Assembly (NCBI GenBank): GCA_033795365.1
Contig: JARYGU010000008.1
Coordinates: 170,586-234,585 of the forward strand
Length of the DNA stretch: 64,000 bases
Direction: 5' to 3'
Source: JARYGU01 sp033795365
GTDB taxonomy: Bacteria; Pseudomonadota; Alphaproteobacteria; Rhizobiales; Rhizobiaceae
Below, in pieces: positions 32,490 through 41,718 of this stretch. The position numbers were made by a program, and so were the translations under genes. Under the pieces are notes generated by a model. The model had not been told where the DNA came from. It made no database searches and was given only the letters and a program-made list of their open reading frames with translations. Positions within the stretch are counted from its first letter, which is position 1, and each line of letters begins with the position of its first letter.

Positions 32490-34916
32490 ATGGCAGATTC
32501 GGACGAGCGGCGTGTCGAATCACCAGAGGATACAAGGTTGAAGACTATGGCGGACGCGCGACGAGGAAGCGCTGCCGAGGGGCGGATTCGACTCAAAATT
32601 CCGGGAGTTGCGGCCTGGGAGAGAGAGTTGACGGGACAGGCGAGACTTTTCGCCAGACCTTCCGCGCGGCACCTGAGACAGGCAGAACCCGTTCTCAAAC
32701 GGTCGATCCCGATCCTTATCGTGGCTTTTCTGATGGTGGTGGGCGTCGCCCATATGGTCGGCATCATGCTGGACCACGAGCGCCGGGAAGCCGGCGTGCA
32801 CGAGGCGACTGCACTGACGGCGGCGGCGGTCGGCGCGATCTTTTCCGCCGGCAATTCGGATCTCGTCAAGAATGCCGACCGTGCAGCGGTCGAGAAGGTG
32901 CTTTCCGTCCATCTGCCGCAGGACAGGCTTCCGGCCGGCAGCTTCGTGCTCTTCTCGCGCGAGGGCGGGCAGGTCTTCGCCGCGTCGCTTGGCGGCGCGC
33001 GCTATGTCGGCACGGCGCTTGCGCGCTTCGCGCCGGAAATCGCCGCGATGCAGTATTTCGGCGATCTCGCGGGTGTCGTGCGCACGCATATCGGCGAGGC
33101 GGAATATTTCGTCTCGCTCGTCCAGATGCCGGAAAAGGCGGGTTTCATCCTGATCGCCAACCCGCTCGATCATCTGACGGTGCTCTGGCGCGACGAGGTG
33201 TCGCTGAACGTCACGCTTTTCGCCGGGATCTCGTCGATCCTGCTGGTGATCCTCTATGCCTATTACGTGCAGGCGAAGCGGGCGCGCGATGCGGATTCGA
33301 TCTTCGCGGAATCAAACCTGCGCGTGGAGACGGCGCTGGCGCGGGGCCGCTGCGGGCTGTGGGATTTCGACCTTTCGGGCCGGCGCCTCTTCTGGTCGCG
33401 CTCGATGTACGACATGCTCGGCATGGCGCCGCGCGAAAGCGTGCTGTCCTTCGGCGACGCCGCGCGCCTCATGCATCCGGACGACGACAGCATCTATCAG
33501 GTGGCCCGCGCGGTCGCCAAGGGCGACGCCAAACAGGTGGACCAGGTCTTCCGCATGCGCCATGCCGAAGGCCACTATGTCTGGCTTCGCGCCCGCGCAC
33601 AGCTCATCCGCATGGCGTCCGGCAGGATGCACATGATCGGCATCGCCATGGACGTCACCGAACAGCATCGGCTGGCCCAGCGCTATCAGGAGGCCGACCA
33701 GAGGCTGGCCGACGCGATCGAGTGCACGTCGGAGGCCTTCGTGCTGTGGGACAAAAACGACCGCCTGGTCACCTGCAACGGGCATTATCAGCAGGCATAC
33801 GGCCTGCCGGACGAGGTGCTCGTGCCCGGCACGGAGCGGCTGATCGTGCATGCCGCAGCCGCCAAGCCCGTCATCGAACGGCGGATCGCCGACTCCTGCG
33901 GTTCCGGCGGGGCGCAGACCACCGAGGTGCAGCTCGCCGACCAGCGCTGGCTGCAGATCAACGAGCGGCGCACGCGCGACGGCGGTCTGGTGTCGGTCGG
34001 AACCGACATCACCATGATCAAGCGCCACCAGGTGCGGCTGCGCGATTCCGAGCGCCGGCTGATGGCGACGATCGGCGACCTTTCGGCATCCCAGGCGACG
34101 CTGGAGCGGCAGAAGGAGGAGCTTTCCATCGCCAATGCCAACTATCAGGCGGAGAAGGAACGTGCGGAAGCGGCCAACCGGGCAAAGTCGGAGTTCCTGG
34201 CGAACATGTCGCATGAACTGAGGACCCCGCTCAACGCGATCCTCGGTTTCTCGGAGATCCTGCAGAACCAGATGTTCGGTCCGCTCGGCTCGGAGAAGTA
34301 TCACGAATACTGCCGCGACATCCACGAAAGCGGCAAGCATCTGCTGAACGTCATCAGCGACATCCTCGACATGTCGAAGATCGAGGCGGGCCATATGCGG
34401 GTGAGCTGCGAGACCATCGACCTCGCGCCGCTGATCGAAGAGACGCTGCGGCTCACATCCATCCAGGCCGGCAGGAAGAGCATCCGCGTCGAGCAACAGG
34501 TCGTGCAGCCGCTGCCGATGGTCGCCGACCGCCGTGCGATGAAGCAGATCCTGCTCAACCTGCTCTCCAATGCGATGAAGTTCACCAATGCCGGCGGCCA
34601 GGTCCGGGTTCGCGCGCGCAAGGTCTCCGGCGCAGTGACACTCACCATCGCCGACAGCGGGATCGGGATTCCGAAATCGGCTTTGGCGAAGATCGGCCAG
34701 CCCTTCGAGCAGGTGCAGAGCCAGTATGCCAAGAGCAAGGGCGGCTCCGGCCTCGGCCTTGCCATCTCGCGCTCGCTGACGCGCCTGCATGGCGGGCGGA
34801 TGCGCATCTATTCGCAGGAAGGTTGCGGAACGATCATCTCCGTACGCATTCCCGAACAGGAACGCGTCGCCGAACGCCATCAGGCCGCAGCGAAGCAGGC
34901 CACAGGACGGGGATGA
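32490..34916 (+). CDS. pleC: PAS-containing membrane sensor histidine kinase, PleC-like
   Basis: An 808-residue kinase: one helix at about 70-92, a periplasmic sensor region, a second helix at about 228-250, two PAS domains (roughly 275-395 and 405-515), a coiled-coil linker, a HisKA domain with phospho-acceptor His near 575 in NMSHELRTPLNAILGFSEIL, and an HATPase with N-box LLNLLSNAMKF and G-box KGGSGLGLAIS. This H-box is typical of the PleC/DivJ/PdhS kinases that act on the cell-cycle regulator DivK. In Sinorhizobium, pleC lies next to glnE; here glnE is nearby but separated by the cyo operon and an MFS gene. The start is uncertain (ATG 32547 is possible). Confidence 0.72.
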   Translation: MADSDERRVESPEDTRLKTMADARRGSAAEGRIRLKIPGVAAWERELTGQARLFARPSARHLRQAEPVLKRSIPILIVAFLMVVGVAHMVGIMLDHERREAGVHEATALTAAAVGAIFSAGNSDLVKNADRAAVEKVLSVHLPQDRLPAGSFVLFSREGGQVFAASLGGARYVGTALARFAPEIAAMQYFGDLAGVVRTHIGEAEYFVSLVQMPEKAGFILIANPLDHLTVLWRDEVSLNVTLFAGISSILLVILYAYYVQAKRARDADSIFAESNLRVETALARGRCGLWDFDLSGRRLFWSRSMYDMLGMAPRESVLSFGDAARLMHPDDDSIYQVARAVAKGDAKQVDQVFRMRHAEGHYVWLRARAQLIRMASGRMHMIGIAMDVTEQHRLAQRYQEADQRLADAIECTSEAFVLWDKNDRLVTCNGHYQQAYGLPDEVLVPGTERLIVHAAAAKPVIERRIADSCGSGGAQTTEVQLADQRWLQINERRTRDGGLVSVGTDITMIKRHQVRLRDSERRLMATIGDLSASQATLERQKEELSIANANYQAEKERAEAANRAKSEFLANMSHELRTPLNAILGFSEILQNQMFGPLGSEKYHEYCRDIHESGKHLLNVISDILDMSKIEAGHMRVSCETIDLAPLIEETLRLTSIQAGRKSIRVEQQVVQPLPMVADRRAMKQILLNLLSNAMKFTNAGGQVRVRARKVSGAVTLTIADSGIGIPKSALAKIGQPFEQVQSQYAKSKGGSGLGLAISRSLTRLHGGRMRIYSQEGCGTIISVRIPEQERVAERHQAAAKQATGRG

Positions 34917-34938
34917 TCGCGGACAGGGAAAGCCCGGC

Positions 34939-35691
34939 TCAGGCGTTCCGGATCGGGCGCCCCGCCCTGCCGACATAGATGGCGGCGGCCGCGGACATGG
35001 CCGCAAGCGCGAACCACGTGAAGGCATAGGCGAGATGGCTGTTGCGGAAGTGCACGACGGTCAGCCCGCCGACGGGAAAACCGCCGGGATTGGGCGTCGC
35101 ATCGGCATCCACGAAGTAAGGCGCGACGTTTGCCAGCCCCCTTGCGGCGGCGATCGCCTCCACGTCGCGGGAATACCAGCGGCCGCCGGCGGGGTCGTTC
35201 GCTCGCAGGAAACCGCCGCCGGGCTCGCTCATCCGCAGGAGGCCGACGACGTTCACGGGACCTTCGGCCTGCCCTTGCATGCGCGCCGCCGGATCGCGGC
35301 GGTCGCCCGGAACGAAGCCGCGATTGACGAGGATGGCGCTGCCGTCCGCAAGCCGCAGCGGCGTCACCACCCAGAAGCCGGCCCCGAGCTCCGTCACCGC
35401 CTGAACGAGCGTTTCCCTGTCGTTGAGGAAGGTGCCGCGGGCGGCCACGCGGCGATATTCATGATCCGCCGCGTTGATCGCCGGCCATTCGGAAGCCGGC
35501 GGCGGCGTGACGGGATCGGCATGGATGCGGCTTTCCGTGCGCTCGATGAGATCGAGCTTCCAGAACAGCCGCTGCACCTGCCAGACCCCGAGCGCGACGA
35601 AAACGCCCGTCAGCAGCAGCATCGCGGCGGCAAAAACGACCCGGCCCTTTCGCCGGTCGCGCAAGGGTTCGGCTGGCGCGGAAGACCTCAT
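34939..35691 (-). CDS. SURF1 family oxidase assembly protein
   Basis: A 250-residue protein with helices at both ends (VVFAAAMLLLTGVFVALGVW and AYAFTWFALAAMSAAAAIYV) and the conserved GVWQVQRLFWKLDLI, LVNRGFVPGDRR and VVHFRNSHLAYAFTWF segments of SURF1/Shy1. SURF1 helps insert heme, chiefly heme a, into oxidase subunit I. It lies 57 bp after cyoD in the same direction, so it probably serves this quinol oxidase. Its presence hints that the oxidase may be a ba3-type rather than a pure bo3-type enzyme, as known for Surf1q proteins of other alphaproteobacteria. Confidence 0.9.
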   Translation of the reverse strand: MRSSAPAEPLRDRRKGRVVFAAAMLLLTGVFVALGVWQVQRLFWKLDLIERTESRIHADPVTPPPASEWPAINAADHEYRRVAARGTFLNDRETLVQAVTELGAGFWVVTPLRLADGSAILVNRGFVPGDRRDPAARMQGQAEGPVNVVGLLRMSEPGGGFLRANDPAGGRWYSRDVEAIAAARGLANVAPYFVDADATPNPGGFPVGGLTVVHFRNSHLAYAFTWFALAAMSAAAAIYVGRAGRPIRNA

Positions 35692-35748
35692 GATCCGGGT
35701 CCTTGCTATAAAGCCGCGCGGCGAAACCGGCGCGCGCTTTTGCTGCGG

Positions 35749-36156
35749 TCAGGGCATGTTCCTCATCATCTCGGGGTGCATCGGCATCATGTTGGTGTTG
35801 AGGTGATGCATGACCCAGAGCGAACCTGCCAGCGTGATCGCGACCAGCACGAGCGTGAAGATCAGCGCCATCATCGTCCAGCCGCCCTCCGAGCGGGGGC
35901 TCATGTGCAGGAAGTAGATCATGTGGACGACGATCTGCACGACGCCGAGCACCATGATCAAAGCCGCGGTCAAGAGCCTGCTGTCGAACACGTCGCCCAT
36001 CACCAGCCAGAAGGGGATGGCGGTGAGGACAACCGACAGGAAGAAGCCGATCAGATAGCCCTTCAACGTGCCGTGGCCGGCGCCGTGTCCGTGGCTGTGA
36101 CCGTGATGGACATTTGCCGCATCTTCATGCGCGGGGGCTTGCGGGTGTGGTGTCAT
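35749..36156 (-). CDS. cyoD: Cytochrome o ubiquinol oxidase subunit IV
   Basis: A 135-residue subunit with three helices (YLIGFFLSVVLTAIPFWLVM, AALIMVLGVVQIVVHMIYFL, MMALIFTLVLVAITLAGSLW). The family signature QIVVHMIYFLHM is present. Unusually the N-terminal 30 residues are histidine-rich (VHHGHSHGHGAGHG), a likely metal-binding tail. ATG 36154-36156 overlaps the cyoC stop as ATGA, so the two are translationally coupled. Confidence 0.93.
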   Translation of the reverse strand: MTPHPQAPAHEDAANVHHGHSHGHGAGHGTLKGYLIGFFLSVVLTAIPFWLVMGDVFDSRLLTAALIMVLGVVQIVVHMIYFLHMSPRSEGGWTMMALIFTLVLVAITLAGSLWVMHHLNTNMMPMHPEMMRNMP

Positions 36157-36773
36157 CCGAGGACTCCCATCAGATAGACGAAGGAGAAGACGCCGATCCA
36201 CACGACGTCGAGGAAATGCCAGAACATCGAAAGGCACATGAGCCGGCGGCGGTTTTCCGCGATCAGCCCGTGCATCGACACCTGCACCATCAGCGTGATC
36301 AGCCAGATGATGCCGAATGTGACGTGCAGCCCGTGCGTTCCGACCAGGGTGAAGAAGGAGGAGAGGAAGGCGCTGCGCGTCGGACCGGCTCCCTCCTGGA
36401 TCAGGTGGTAGAACTCGTAGAGCTCCAGCCCGAGGAACGCCGCTCCGAAGAGACCGGTGATCGCGAGCCAGATCAGCGTGGTGGCCTTTTTGTTCTTCTC
36501 CATCTCCAGCATGGCGAAGCCATAGGTGATGGAGGAGAAGAGCAGCATCGCCGTATTGATCGCCACCAGCGGCAGATCGAACAGGTCCGCCGGCGAAGGA
36601 CCGGCGGCATAGTTGCGGCCGAGCACGCCGTGGGTCGCGAAAAGCACCGCGAAGATCAGGCAGTCGCTCATCAGGTAGAGCCAGAAGCCCAGCATGGTGC
36701 TGCCTTCCGGATGATGCTCTTCCGTCTTGTAGAATTCCGGCTTTTCGGCTTCGTTGATTGTCGTATCCGTCAT
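36153..36773 (-). CDS. cyoC: Cytochrome o ubiquinol oxidase subunit III
   Basis: A 206-residue heme-copper oxidase subunit III of the short, five-helix quinol oxidase type. It has the marker segments MLGFWLYLMSDCLIFAVLFA, LGLELYEFYHLI and the C-terminal FWHFLDVVWIGVFSFVYLMG. It starts 4 nt after the cyoB stop and overlaps cyoD by 4 nt. It forms part of the inner-membrane terminal oxidase complex. Confidence 0.95.
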   Translation of the reverse strand: MTDTTINEAEKPEFYKTEEHHPEGSTMLGFWLYLMSDCLIFAVLFATHGVLGRNYAAGPSPADLFDLPLVAINTAMLLFSSITYGFAMLEMEKNKKATTLIWLAITGLFGAAFLGLELYEFYHLIQEGAGPTRSAFLSSFFTLVGTHGLHVTFGIIWLITLMVQVSMHGLIAENRRRLMCLSMFWHFLDVVWIGVFSFVYLMGVLG

Positions 36774-36777
36774 GGTG

Positions 36778-38781
36778 TCAGGCCTGTTCCCCGAGCAGCT
36801 TGGAGCGCGCGTCCTCCGTTGCCGTCACCGTTTCGGCAGGGATGTAGAAGTCGCGCTTGTAGTTGAAGGTGTGGCCGATCGCGACGACGAGGATCGCGAC
36901 GAGGGAGAGTGCGGCCAGCCACCACATGTACCAGACCATGCCGAAGGCGAAGGCAACGCTGATCGCCGCCAGGATGACGCCGGTGCCGGTGTTCTTCGGC
37001 ATGTGGATCGGCTTGAAGCCGCCGAGCGGACGCTCGTAGCCGCGCCTCTTCATGTCGTACCAAGAGTCATGGTCGTGCACGACCGGCGTGAAGGCGAAGT
37101 TGTAGTCCGGCGGCGGCGACGATGTCGACCATTCGAGCGTCCGGCCGTCCCAGGGGTCGCCCGTCGTCTCGCGAAGCTGCTCGCGCCTCAGGAAGCTGAC
37201 GATGAGCTGGACGATGAACGAGGCGATCCCGAGCGCGATGAGGAAGGCGCCGAAGGCTGCGATGATGAACCAGATCTGCAGCGAGGGATCCTCGAACTGG
37301 CTGACGCGGCGCGTGACGCCCATCAGGCCGAGCACGTAAAGCGGCATGAAGGCGAAGAAGAAGCCGATCTGCCAGAACCAGAAGCTCATCTTGCCCCAGA
37401 ACGGATCGAGCTTGTAGCCGAAAGCCTTCGGCCACCAATAGACGACGCCCGCCATCAGGCCGAAGACCACGCCGCCGATGATGACGTTGTGGAAATGCGC
37501 GATCAGGAAGAGCGAGTTGTGGAGCACGAAGTCCGCCGGCGGCACGGCGAGAAGCACGCCGGTCATGCCGCCGATGACGAAGGTCACCATGAAGCCGATC
37601 GTCCAGTACATCGGCACCTCGTAACGGATGCGGCCGCGATACATGGTGAAGAGCCAGTTGAACATCTTCGCGCCCGTCGGGATCGAGATGATCATCGTGG
37701 TGATGCCGAAGAAGGCGTTGACCGACGCGCCCGAGCCCATCGTGAAGAAGTGGTGCAGCCAGACGATATAGGACAGGATCGTGATGACCACCGTCGCATA
37801 GACCATCGAGGCATAGCCGAAAAGGCGCTTGCCGGAGAAGGTGGCGACGACTTCGGAGAAGATGCCGAAGGCGGGCAGGATGAGGATGTAGACCTCCGGA
37901 TGCCCCCAGATCCAGATGAGGTTCACATACATCATCGGATTGCCGCCGAGGTCGTTGGTGAAGAAGTTCGTGCCGACATAGCGGTCGAGGGTCAGCAGCG
38001 CCAGCGTCGCGGTCAGGACCGGGAAGGTCGCGACGATCAGGATGTTGGTGCAGAGCGACGTCCAGGTGAAGACCGGCATCTTCATCATCGTCATGCCCGG
38101 CGCGCGCATCTTCACGATGGTCGCGATGAGGTTGATGCCCGACAATGTCGTGCCGATGCCCGCTATCTGCAGGCCCCATATGTAATAGTCGACGCCGACG
38201 CCGGGACTGTAGTCCGCGCCGGAAAGCGGCGGATAGGCGAGCCAGCCAGTGCGCGCGAACTCCCCGACGAAAAGCGACAGCATGATGATGATCGCGCCGG
38301 CGGTCGTCATCCAGAAGGAGAAGTTGTTGAGGAACGGGAAGGAAACGTCGCGCGCGCCGATCTGCAGCGGCACCACGAAGTTCATCAGGCCGGTCACGAA
38401 GGGCATCGCCATGAAGAAGATCATGATGACGCCGTGCGCCGTGAAGATCTGGTCGTAGTGATGCGGGTTGAGATAGCCTTCGTTTCCGTTGAAGGCGATC
38501 GCCTGCTGGGCGCGCATCATCACCGCGTCGGCAAAGCCGCGCAGCAGCATCACGAGCGCCAGGATCACATACATGACGCCGATCTTCTTGTGGTCGACGG
38601 TAGTGAACCATTCCTTCCAGAGATAACCCCAGAGCCGGAAATAGGTGAGCGCCCCGACTATGGCGATGCCCCCCAGCGCCACGACGGCGAAGGTCGCGAC
38701 GAGGATGGGCTCGTGATAGGGAATGGCGTCCAGCGAGAGACGTCCGAAAATGAATTCCATCAGGTTGGAATCTGCGAACAT
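36778..38781 (-). CDS. cyoB: Cytochrome o ubiquinol oxidase subunit I
   Basis: A 667-residue catalytic subunit with about 15 helices. It oxidises ubiquinol, reduces oxygen and pumps protons. Marks include the CyoB-type N-terminus SLDAIPYHEPILVATF, the low-spin heme histidine in FTAHGVIMIFFMAMPFV, WIWGHPEVYILILPAFG (CuB histidine cross-linked to tyrosine) and HHFFTMGSG. The C-terminal region YDMKRRGYERPLGGFKPIHM is specific to quinol oxidases. ATG 38779-38781 is preferred to a TTG 4 codons upstream by comparison with the E. coli start. Confidence 0.96.
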   Translation of the reverse strand: MFADSNLMEFIFGRLSLDAIPYHEPILVATFAVVALGGIAIVGALTYFRLWGYLWKEWFTTVDHKKIGVMYVILALVMLLRGFADAVMMRAQQAIAFNGNEGYLNPHHYDQIFTAHGVIMIFFMAMPFVTGLMNFVVPLQIGARDVSFPFLNNFSFWMTTAGAIIIMLSLFVGEFARTGWLAYPPLSGADYSPGVGVDYYIWGLQIAGIGTTLSGINLIATIVKMRAPGMTMMKMPVFTWTSLCTNILIVATFPVLTATLALLTLDRYVGTNFFTNDLGGNPMMYVNLIWIWGHPEVYILILPAFGIFSEVVATFSGKRLFGYASMVYATVVITILSYIVWLHHFFTMGSGASVNAFFGITTMIISIPTGAKMFNWLFTMYRGRIRYEVPMYWTIGFMVTFVIGGMTGVLLAVPPADFVLHNSLFLIAHFHNVIIGGVVFGLMAGVVYWWPKAFGYKLDPFWGKMSFWFWQIGFFFAFMPLYVLGLMGVTRRVSQFEDPSLQIWFIIAAFGAFLIALGIASFIVQLIVSFLRREQLRETTGDPWDGRTLEWSTSSPPPDYNFAFTPVVHDHDSWYDMKRRGYERPLGGFKPIHMPKNTGTGVILAAISVAFAFGMVWYMWWLAALSLVAILVVAIGHTFNYKRDFYIPAETVTATEDARSKLLGEQA

Positions 38782-38809
38782 GGCGTAATCCAATGCTTCT
38801 GCTGCCGGC

Positions 38810-40000
38810 TTACGGCTGGGTATTGCTGTCGTTGTTGAGCTGATCCGGCGCCGGACCGCTGCCTTCGGAGCCGGGCATCGTGTGGCCCTCGTGCCCGCCG
38901 TGGTTCATATGATCCATGCCGCCGGCGTCAGGACCGCCTTCGATCGACGGCGCATCGACGCCTTCGGCAGGCTCGGGACTGCGGGCGGGATTGTCGGTCG
39001 CCGGGAAGGTGGCGGCAGGCTGGGCCTCCGTCGCGCGGCGATTGTCGTATTCGAGGCGCGCACGGTTTTCGTGGCTTTCCCGGCCGCCGCCGCCCATCAT
39101 GTCGATGTGCATCATCTCGTTCATGCACATCTGCCCGGGCTTGGCGCACATGTTGAGAACCGCCGCGTAGAGACCGTTCTCGACGCTCGAATAGTAGCGG
39201 ACGGGCTCGCGCGCGCTCGGCATCTCGAGCTTCAGATAAGCATCGCGGTTGAGAGCCGTACCGTTCTGGCGCACCCGCGCGATCCAGTCGTCGAAGCCCT
39301 GCCGGTCGAAGCCGTGGAACTTGAAGCGCATATGCGAGAAACCGTCGCCGCTGTAGTTGGCCGACAGCCCCTCATATTCGCCGGGCTTGTTGATGACGGC
39401 ATGCAGCTTGGTCTCCATGCCGGGCATCGCATAGATCATGCCGGCGAGCGCAGGCACGTAGAAGGAATTCATCACCGACGACGCCGTGATCTTGAAATTG
39501 ATCGGAACGTCGACGGGCGCTGCCATCTCGTTGACGGTAGCGATGCCGTATTCCGGATAGAAGAACAGCCATTTCCAGTCGAGCGCGACCACTTCGACGG
39601 TGAGCGGCTGCGTATCGGCCGGAATAGGCCTTTGCGCATCAATCCGGTCGAGCGGCCGGTAAGGATCGAGCTTGTGCGTGCTGATCCAGGTCACCGCGCC
39701 GAGCGCGATGATGATGGCGAGCGGCGCGGACCAGATGACCACTTCCAGGCGTGTGGAATGGTGCCATTCCGGATCGTATTTCGCGGCCGTGTTGGAGCCG
39801 CGGTAGCGCCAGGCGAAGAAGAGCGTGAGGCAAATGACCGGCACGATGATCAGCAGCATGAGTATCGTCGAGACGACGATCAGGTCGCGCTGCTGAACGG
39901 CAATGTCGCCGGAGGGCGACATGACAACCATGTTGCAACCGCTGAGGATAAGGGGGACGGTGAGGATACTGAGACGGGCGAGCTTGAACAACCGAGGCAT
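38810..40000 (-). CDS. cyoA: Ubiquinol oxidase subunit II with His/Met-rich C-terminal extension
   Basis: A 396-residue lipoprotein: signal with lipobox LSGC (Cys22), two helices in the first ~100 residues, then the cupredoxin domain VVALDWKWLFFYPEYGIATV and SFYVPALAGMIYAMPGM. The CuA-binding cysteine pair is missing, as expected for a quinol oxidase. After about residue 300 the protein has a long acidic, proline-rich tail that ends in GGMDHMNHGGHEGHTMPGSE, rich in His and Met, much beyond the E. coli length. The tail may bind copper or other metals in the periplasm. It is first in the operon, with cyoB 28 bp downstream. Confidence 0.94.
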   Translation of the reverse strand: MPRLFKLARLSILTVPLILSGCNMVVMSPSGDIAVQQRDLIVVSTILMLLIIVPVICLTLFFAWRYRGSNTAAKYDPEWHHSTRLEVVIWSAPLAIIIALGAVTWISTHKLDPYRPLDRIDAQRPIPADTQPLTVEVVALDWKWLFFYPEYGIATVNEMAAPVDVPINFKITASSVMNSFYVPALAGMIYAMPGMETKLHAVINKPGEYEGLSANYSGDGFSHMRFKFHGFDRQGFDDWIARVRQNGTALNRDAYLKLEMPSAREPVRYYSSVENGLYAAVLNMCAKPGQMCMNEMMHIDMMGGGGRESHENRARLEYDNRRATEAQPAATFPATDNPARSPEPAEGVDAPSIEGGPDAGGMDHMNHGGHEGHTMPGSEGSGPAPDQLNNDSNTQP

Positions 40001-40356
40001 CTTTCTCTTCGAAATTTGCGTTCTGTCTGCATGCGACTAAAGGAGTATCGCTGCTTTCCCTATGAGCTTTTTCGTCGCACTGCGGTAAAATGCTGCATTG
40101 CGAAGAGGAACCGACCGCATCCCGTCGCCGTTACGCCGGCACGGGCAAATTGCAAGAAAAAGCCTCCCCAATCCTAGCGGATGATTCAAGAAGAAGGAAC
40201 CGCCCAACCGGCAACACCGTTAGTCGTTCCGTAATGAAGGGGTTTCGGAAGCGTTTCGGCGATATATTCTTGATAAAGGTGCGGATTTGGCCGACATTTC
40301 GATTTGGACGTGACTGTTTCGCAACCGGACGGCCACGCAACGGAGGATGAGATTTC
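40001..40356. other. Intergenic region between divergent cyoA and MFS genes
   Basis: These 356 bases contain the promoters of the cyo operon and of the MFS gene. I see no gene and no clear FNR/FixK site (TTGAT-N4-ATCAA). An AAAGGAG at 40039-40045 has no fitting start. Confidence 0.45.
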
Positions 40357-41685
40357 ATGAACACCGTCGCCAACCCTTCCTCGTCGTCGTTCGAACGCGA
40401 CGCCCGCCGGATCCATGACGACAAGCCGATATCGCCGGGAAGCATCGCCATCGGCGTGATCATCGGTCGCATGTCGGAGTTCTTCGATTTCTTCGTCTAC
40501 GGCCTTGCTTCGGTCCTCGTCTTTCCGCGACTCGTCTTCTCCTTCGTGGCCGACCCGGTCATGGCGACGCTCTATTCCTTCGCGGTGTTCTCGCTCGCCT
40601 TTCTGGCGCGTCCCGTCGGCTCGCTCGTCTTCATGTGGATCGACCGGACCTATGGCCGCGGTACGAAGCTGACGATCGCCCTCTTCCTTCTCGGCGGATC
40701 GACCGCGTCGATCGCCTTCCTGCCGGGATACGAGACGATCGGCCTCTGGTCCGTCGCGCTGCTGGCGCTCTTCCGCCTCGGTCAGGGTTTCGCGCTCGGC
40801 GGCGCATGGGACGGTCTTGCCTCGCTTCTGGCGTTGAACGCCCCGCAGAACCGCCGGGGCTGGTATGCGATGATCCCGCAGCTCGGCGCGCCGATCGGCT
40901 TCGCGCTCGCAAGCGTGCTCTTCGGTTATTTCGTCGCCAATCTGTCCGACGAGGACTTCTTGAGCTGGGGCTGGCGCTATCCGTTCTTCGTCGCCTTCGC
41001 GATCAACGTCGTGGCGCTCTTCGCCCGCCTTCGCATCGTCGCGACCAAGGAATTCGGCTCGCTGCTGGAAAGCCATGAGCTGGAGCCGCAGCCGGTCTTC
41101 CGCATGCTGCGCCTGCACGGACACGACGTCGTTCTCGGCGCCTTCGTGCCGCTCGCAAGCTTTGCCATGTTCCACCTGGTGACGATCTTCCCCTTGAGCT
41201 GGGTCACGCTGTACGGCGGACAGTCCCCGGCGCAATTCCTGTTCATCCAGATCGCCGGCGCCTTCGTCGGGGTCTGCGCGATCATCCTGTCCGGCCTTCT
41301 CGCGGACCGGGTCGGGCGCCGGCGCCAGCTGATGATCGGCGCGATCATCATCGCGATCTTCAGCTTCTCGGCGCCCTTCCTGCTGGATGCGGGCAGCACC
41401 GGCCAGGACGCCTTCATCATCATCGGCTTCGGTATCCTCGGCCTCTCCTTCGGCCAGGCTTCCGGCGCGGTGTCGTCCCGCTTCGGCCAGACCTACCGCT
41501 ATACCGGAGCAGCGCTCACCTCCGACCTGTCCTGGCTCGTCGGAGCGGGCTTCGCGCCGCTGGTGGCCCTCGGTCTCGCCAGCAATTTCGGCATCATCTT
41601 CATCGGCGGCTACCTGATATCGGGCGCGATCTGCACGATCATCGCTCTCGCCCTCAGCAATGCGCTCGATCATCAGAGAGGCTGA
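40357..41685 (+). CDS. MFS transporter, metabolite:H+ symporter (MHS) type
   Basis: A 442-residue major facilitator. The first helix GVIIGRMSEFFDFFVYGLAS matches the MHS subfamily (ShiA/KgtP/ProP-like), followed by FLARPVGSLVFMWIDRTYGR and the motif LADRVGRRRQLMIGAI between helices 8 and 9. These proteins import organic acids, osmolytes or similar solutes with protons. ACGGAGGATGAG precedes the start. It lies between the cyo operon and glnE and interrupts the rhizobial glnE-pleC neighbourhood. Substrate not determinable. Confidence 0.86.
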   Translation: MNTVANPSSSSFERDARRIHDDKPISPGSIAIGVIIGRMSEFFDFFVYGLASVLVFPRLVFSFVADPVMATLYSFAVFSLAFLARPVGSLVFMWIDRTYGRGTKLTIALFLLGGSTASIAFLPGYETIGLWSVALLALFRLGQGFALGGAWDGLASLLALNAPQNRRGWYAMIPQLGAPIGFALASVLFGYFVANLSDEDFLSWGWRYPFFVAFAINVVALFARLRIVATKEFGSLLESHELEPQPVFRMLRLHGHDVVLGAFVPLASFAMFHLVTIFPLSWVTLYGGQSPAQFLFIQIAGAFVGVCAIILSGLLADRVGRRRQLMIGAIIIAIFSFSAPFLLDAGSTGQDAFIIIGFGILGLSFGQASGAVSSRFGQTYRYTGAALTSDLSWLVGAGFAPLVALGLASNFGIIFIGGYLISGAICTIIALALSNALDHQRG

Positions 41686-41718
41686 AGGCCGCCCGGATGC
41701 CTTTGACCGGCAGCCGGT

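Noticed and set aside
36754..38838. A 694-codon open frame on the + strand opposite cyoB
   Set aside because: It is rich in Asp/Glu/Arg/His with no domain features and lies exactly antisense to a highly conserved oxidase gene; long antisense frames are expected in GC-rich DNA.
40001..40356. FNR/FixK box expected before an oxygen-related oxidase operon
   Set aside because: No TTGAT-N4-ATCAA or close variant is visible; TTGATAAAGG at 40271 lacks the second half-site.
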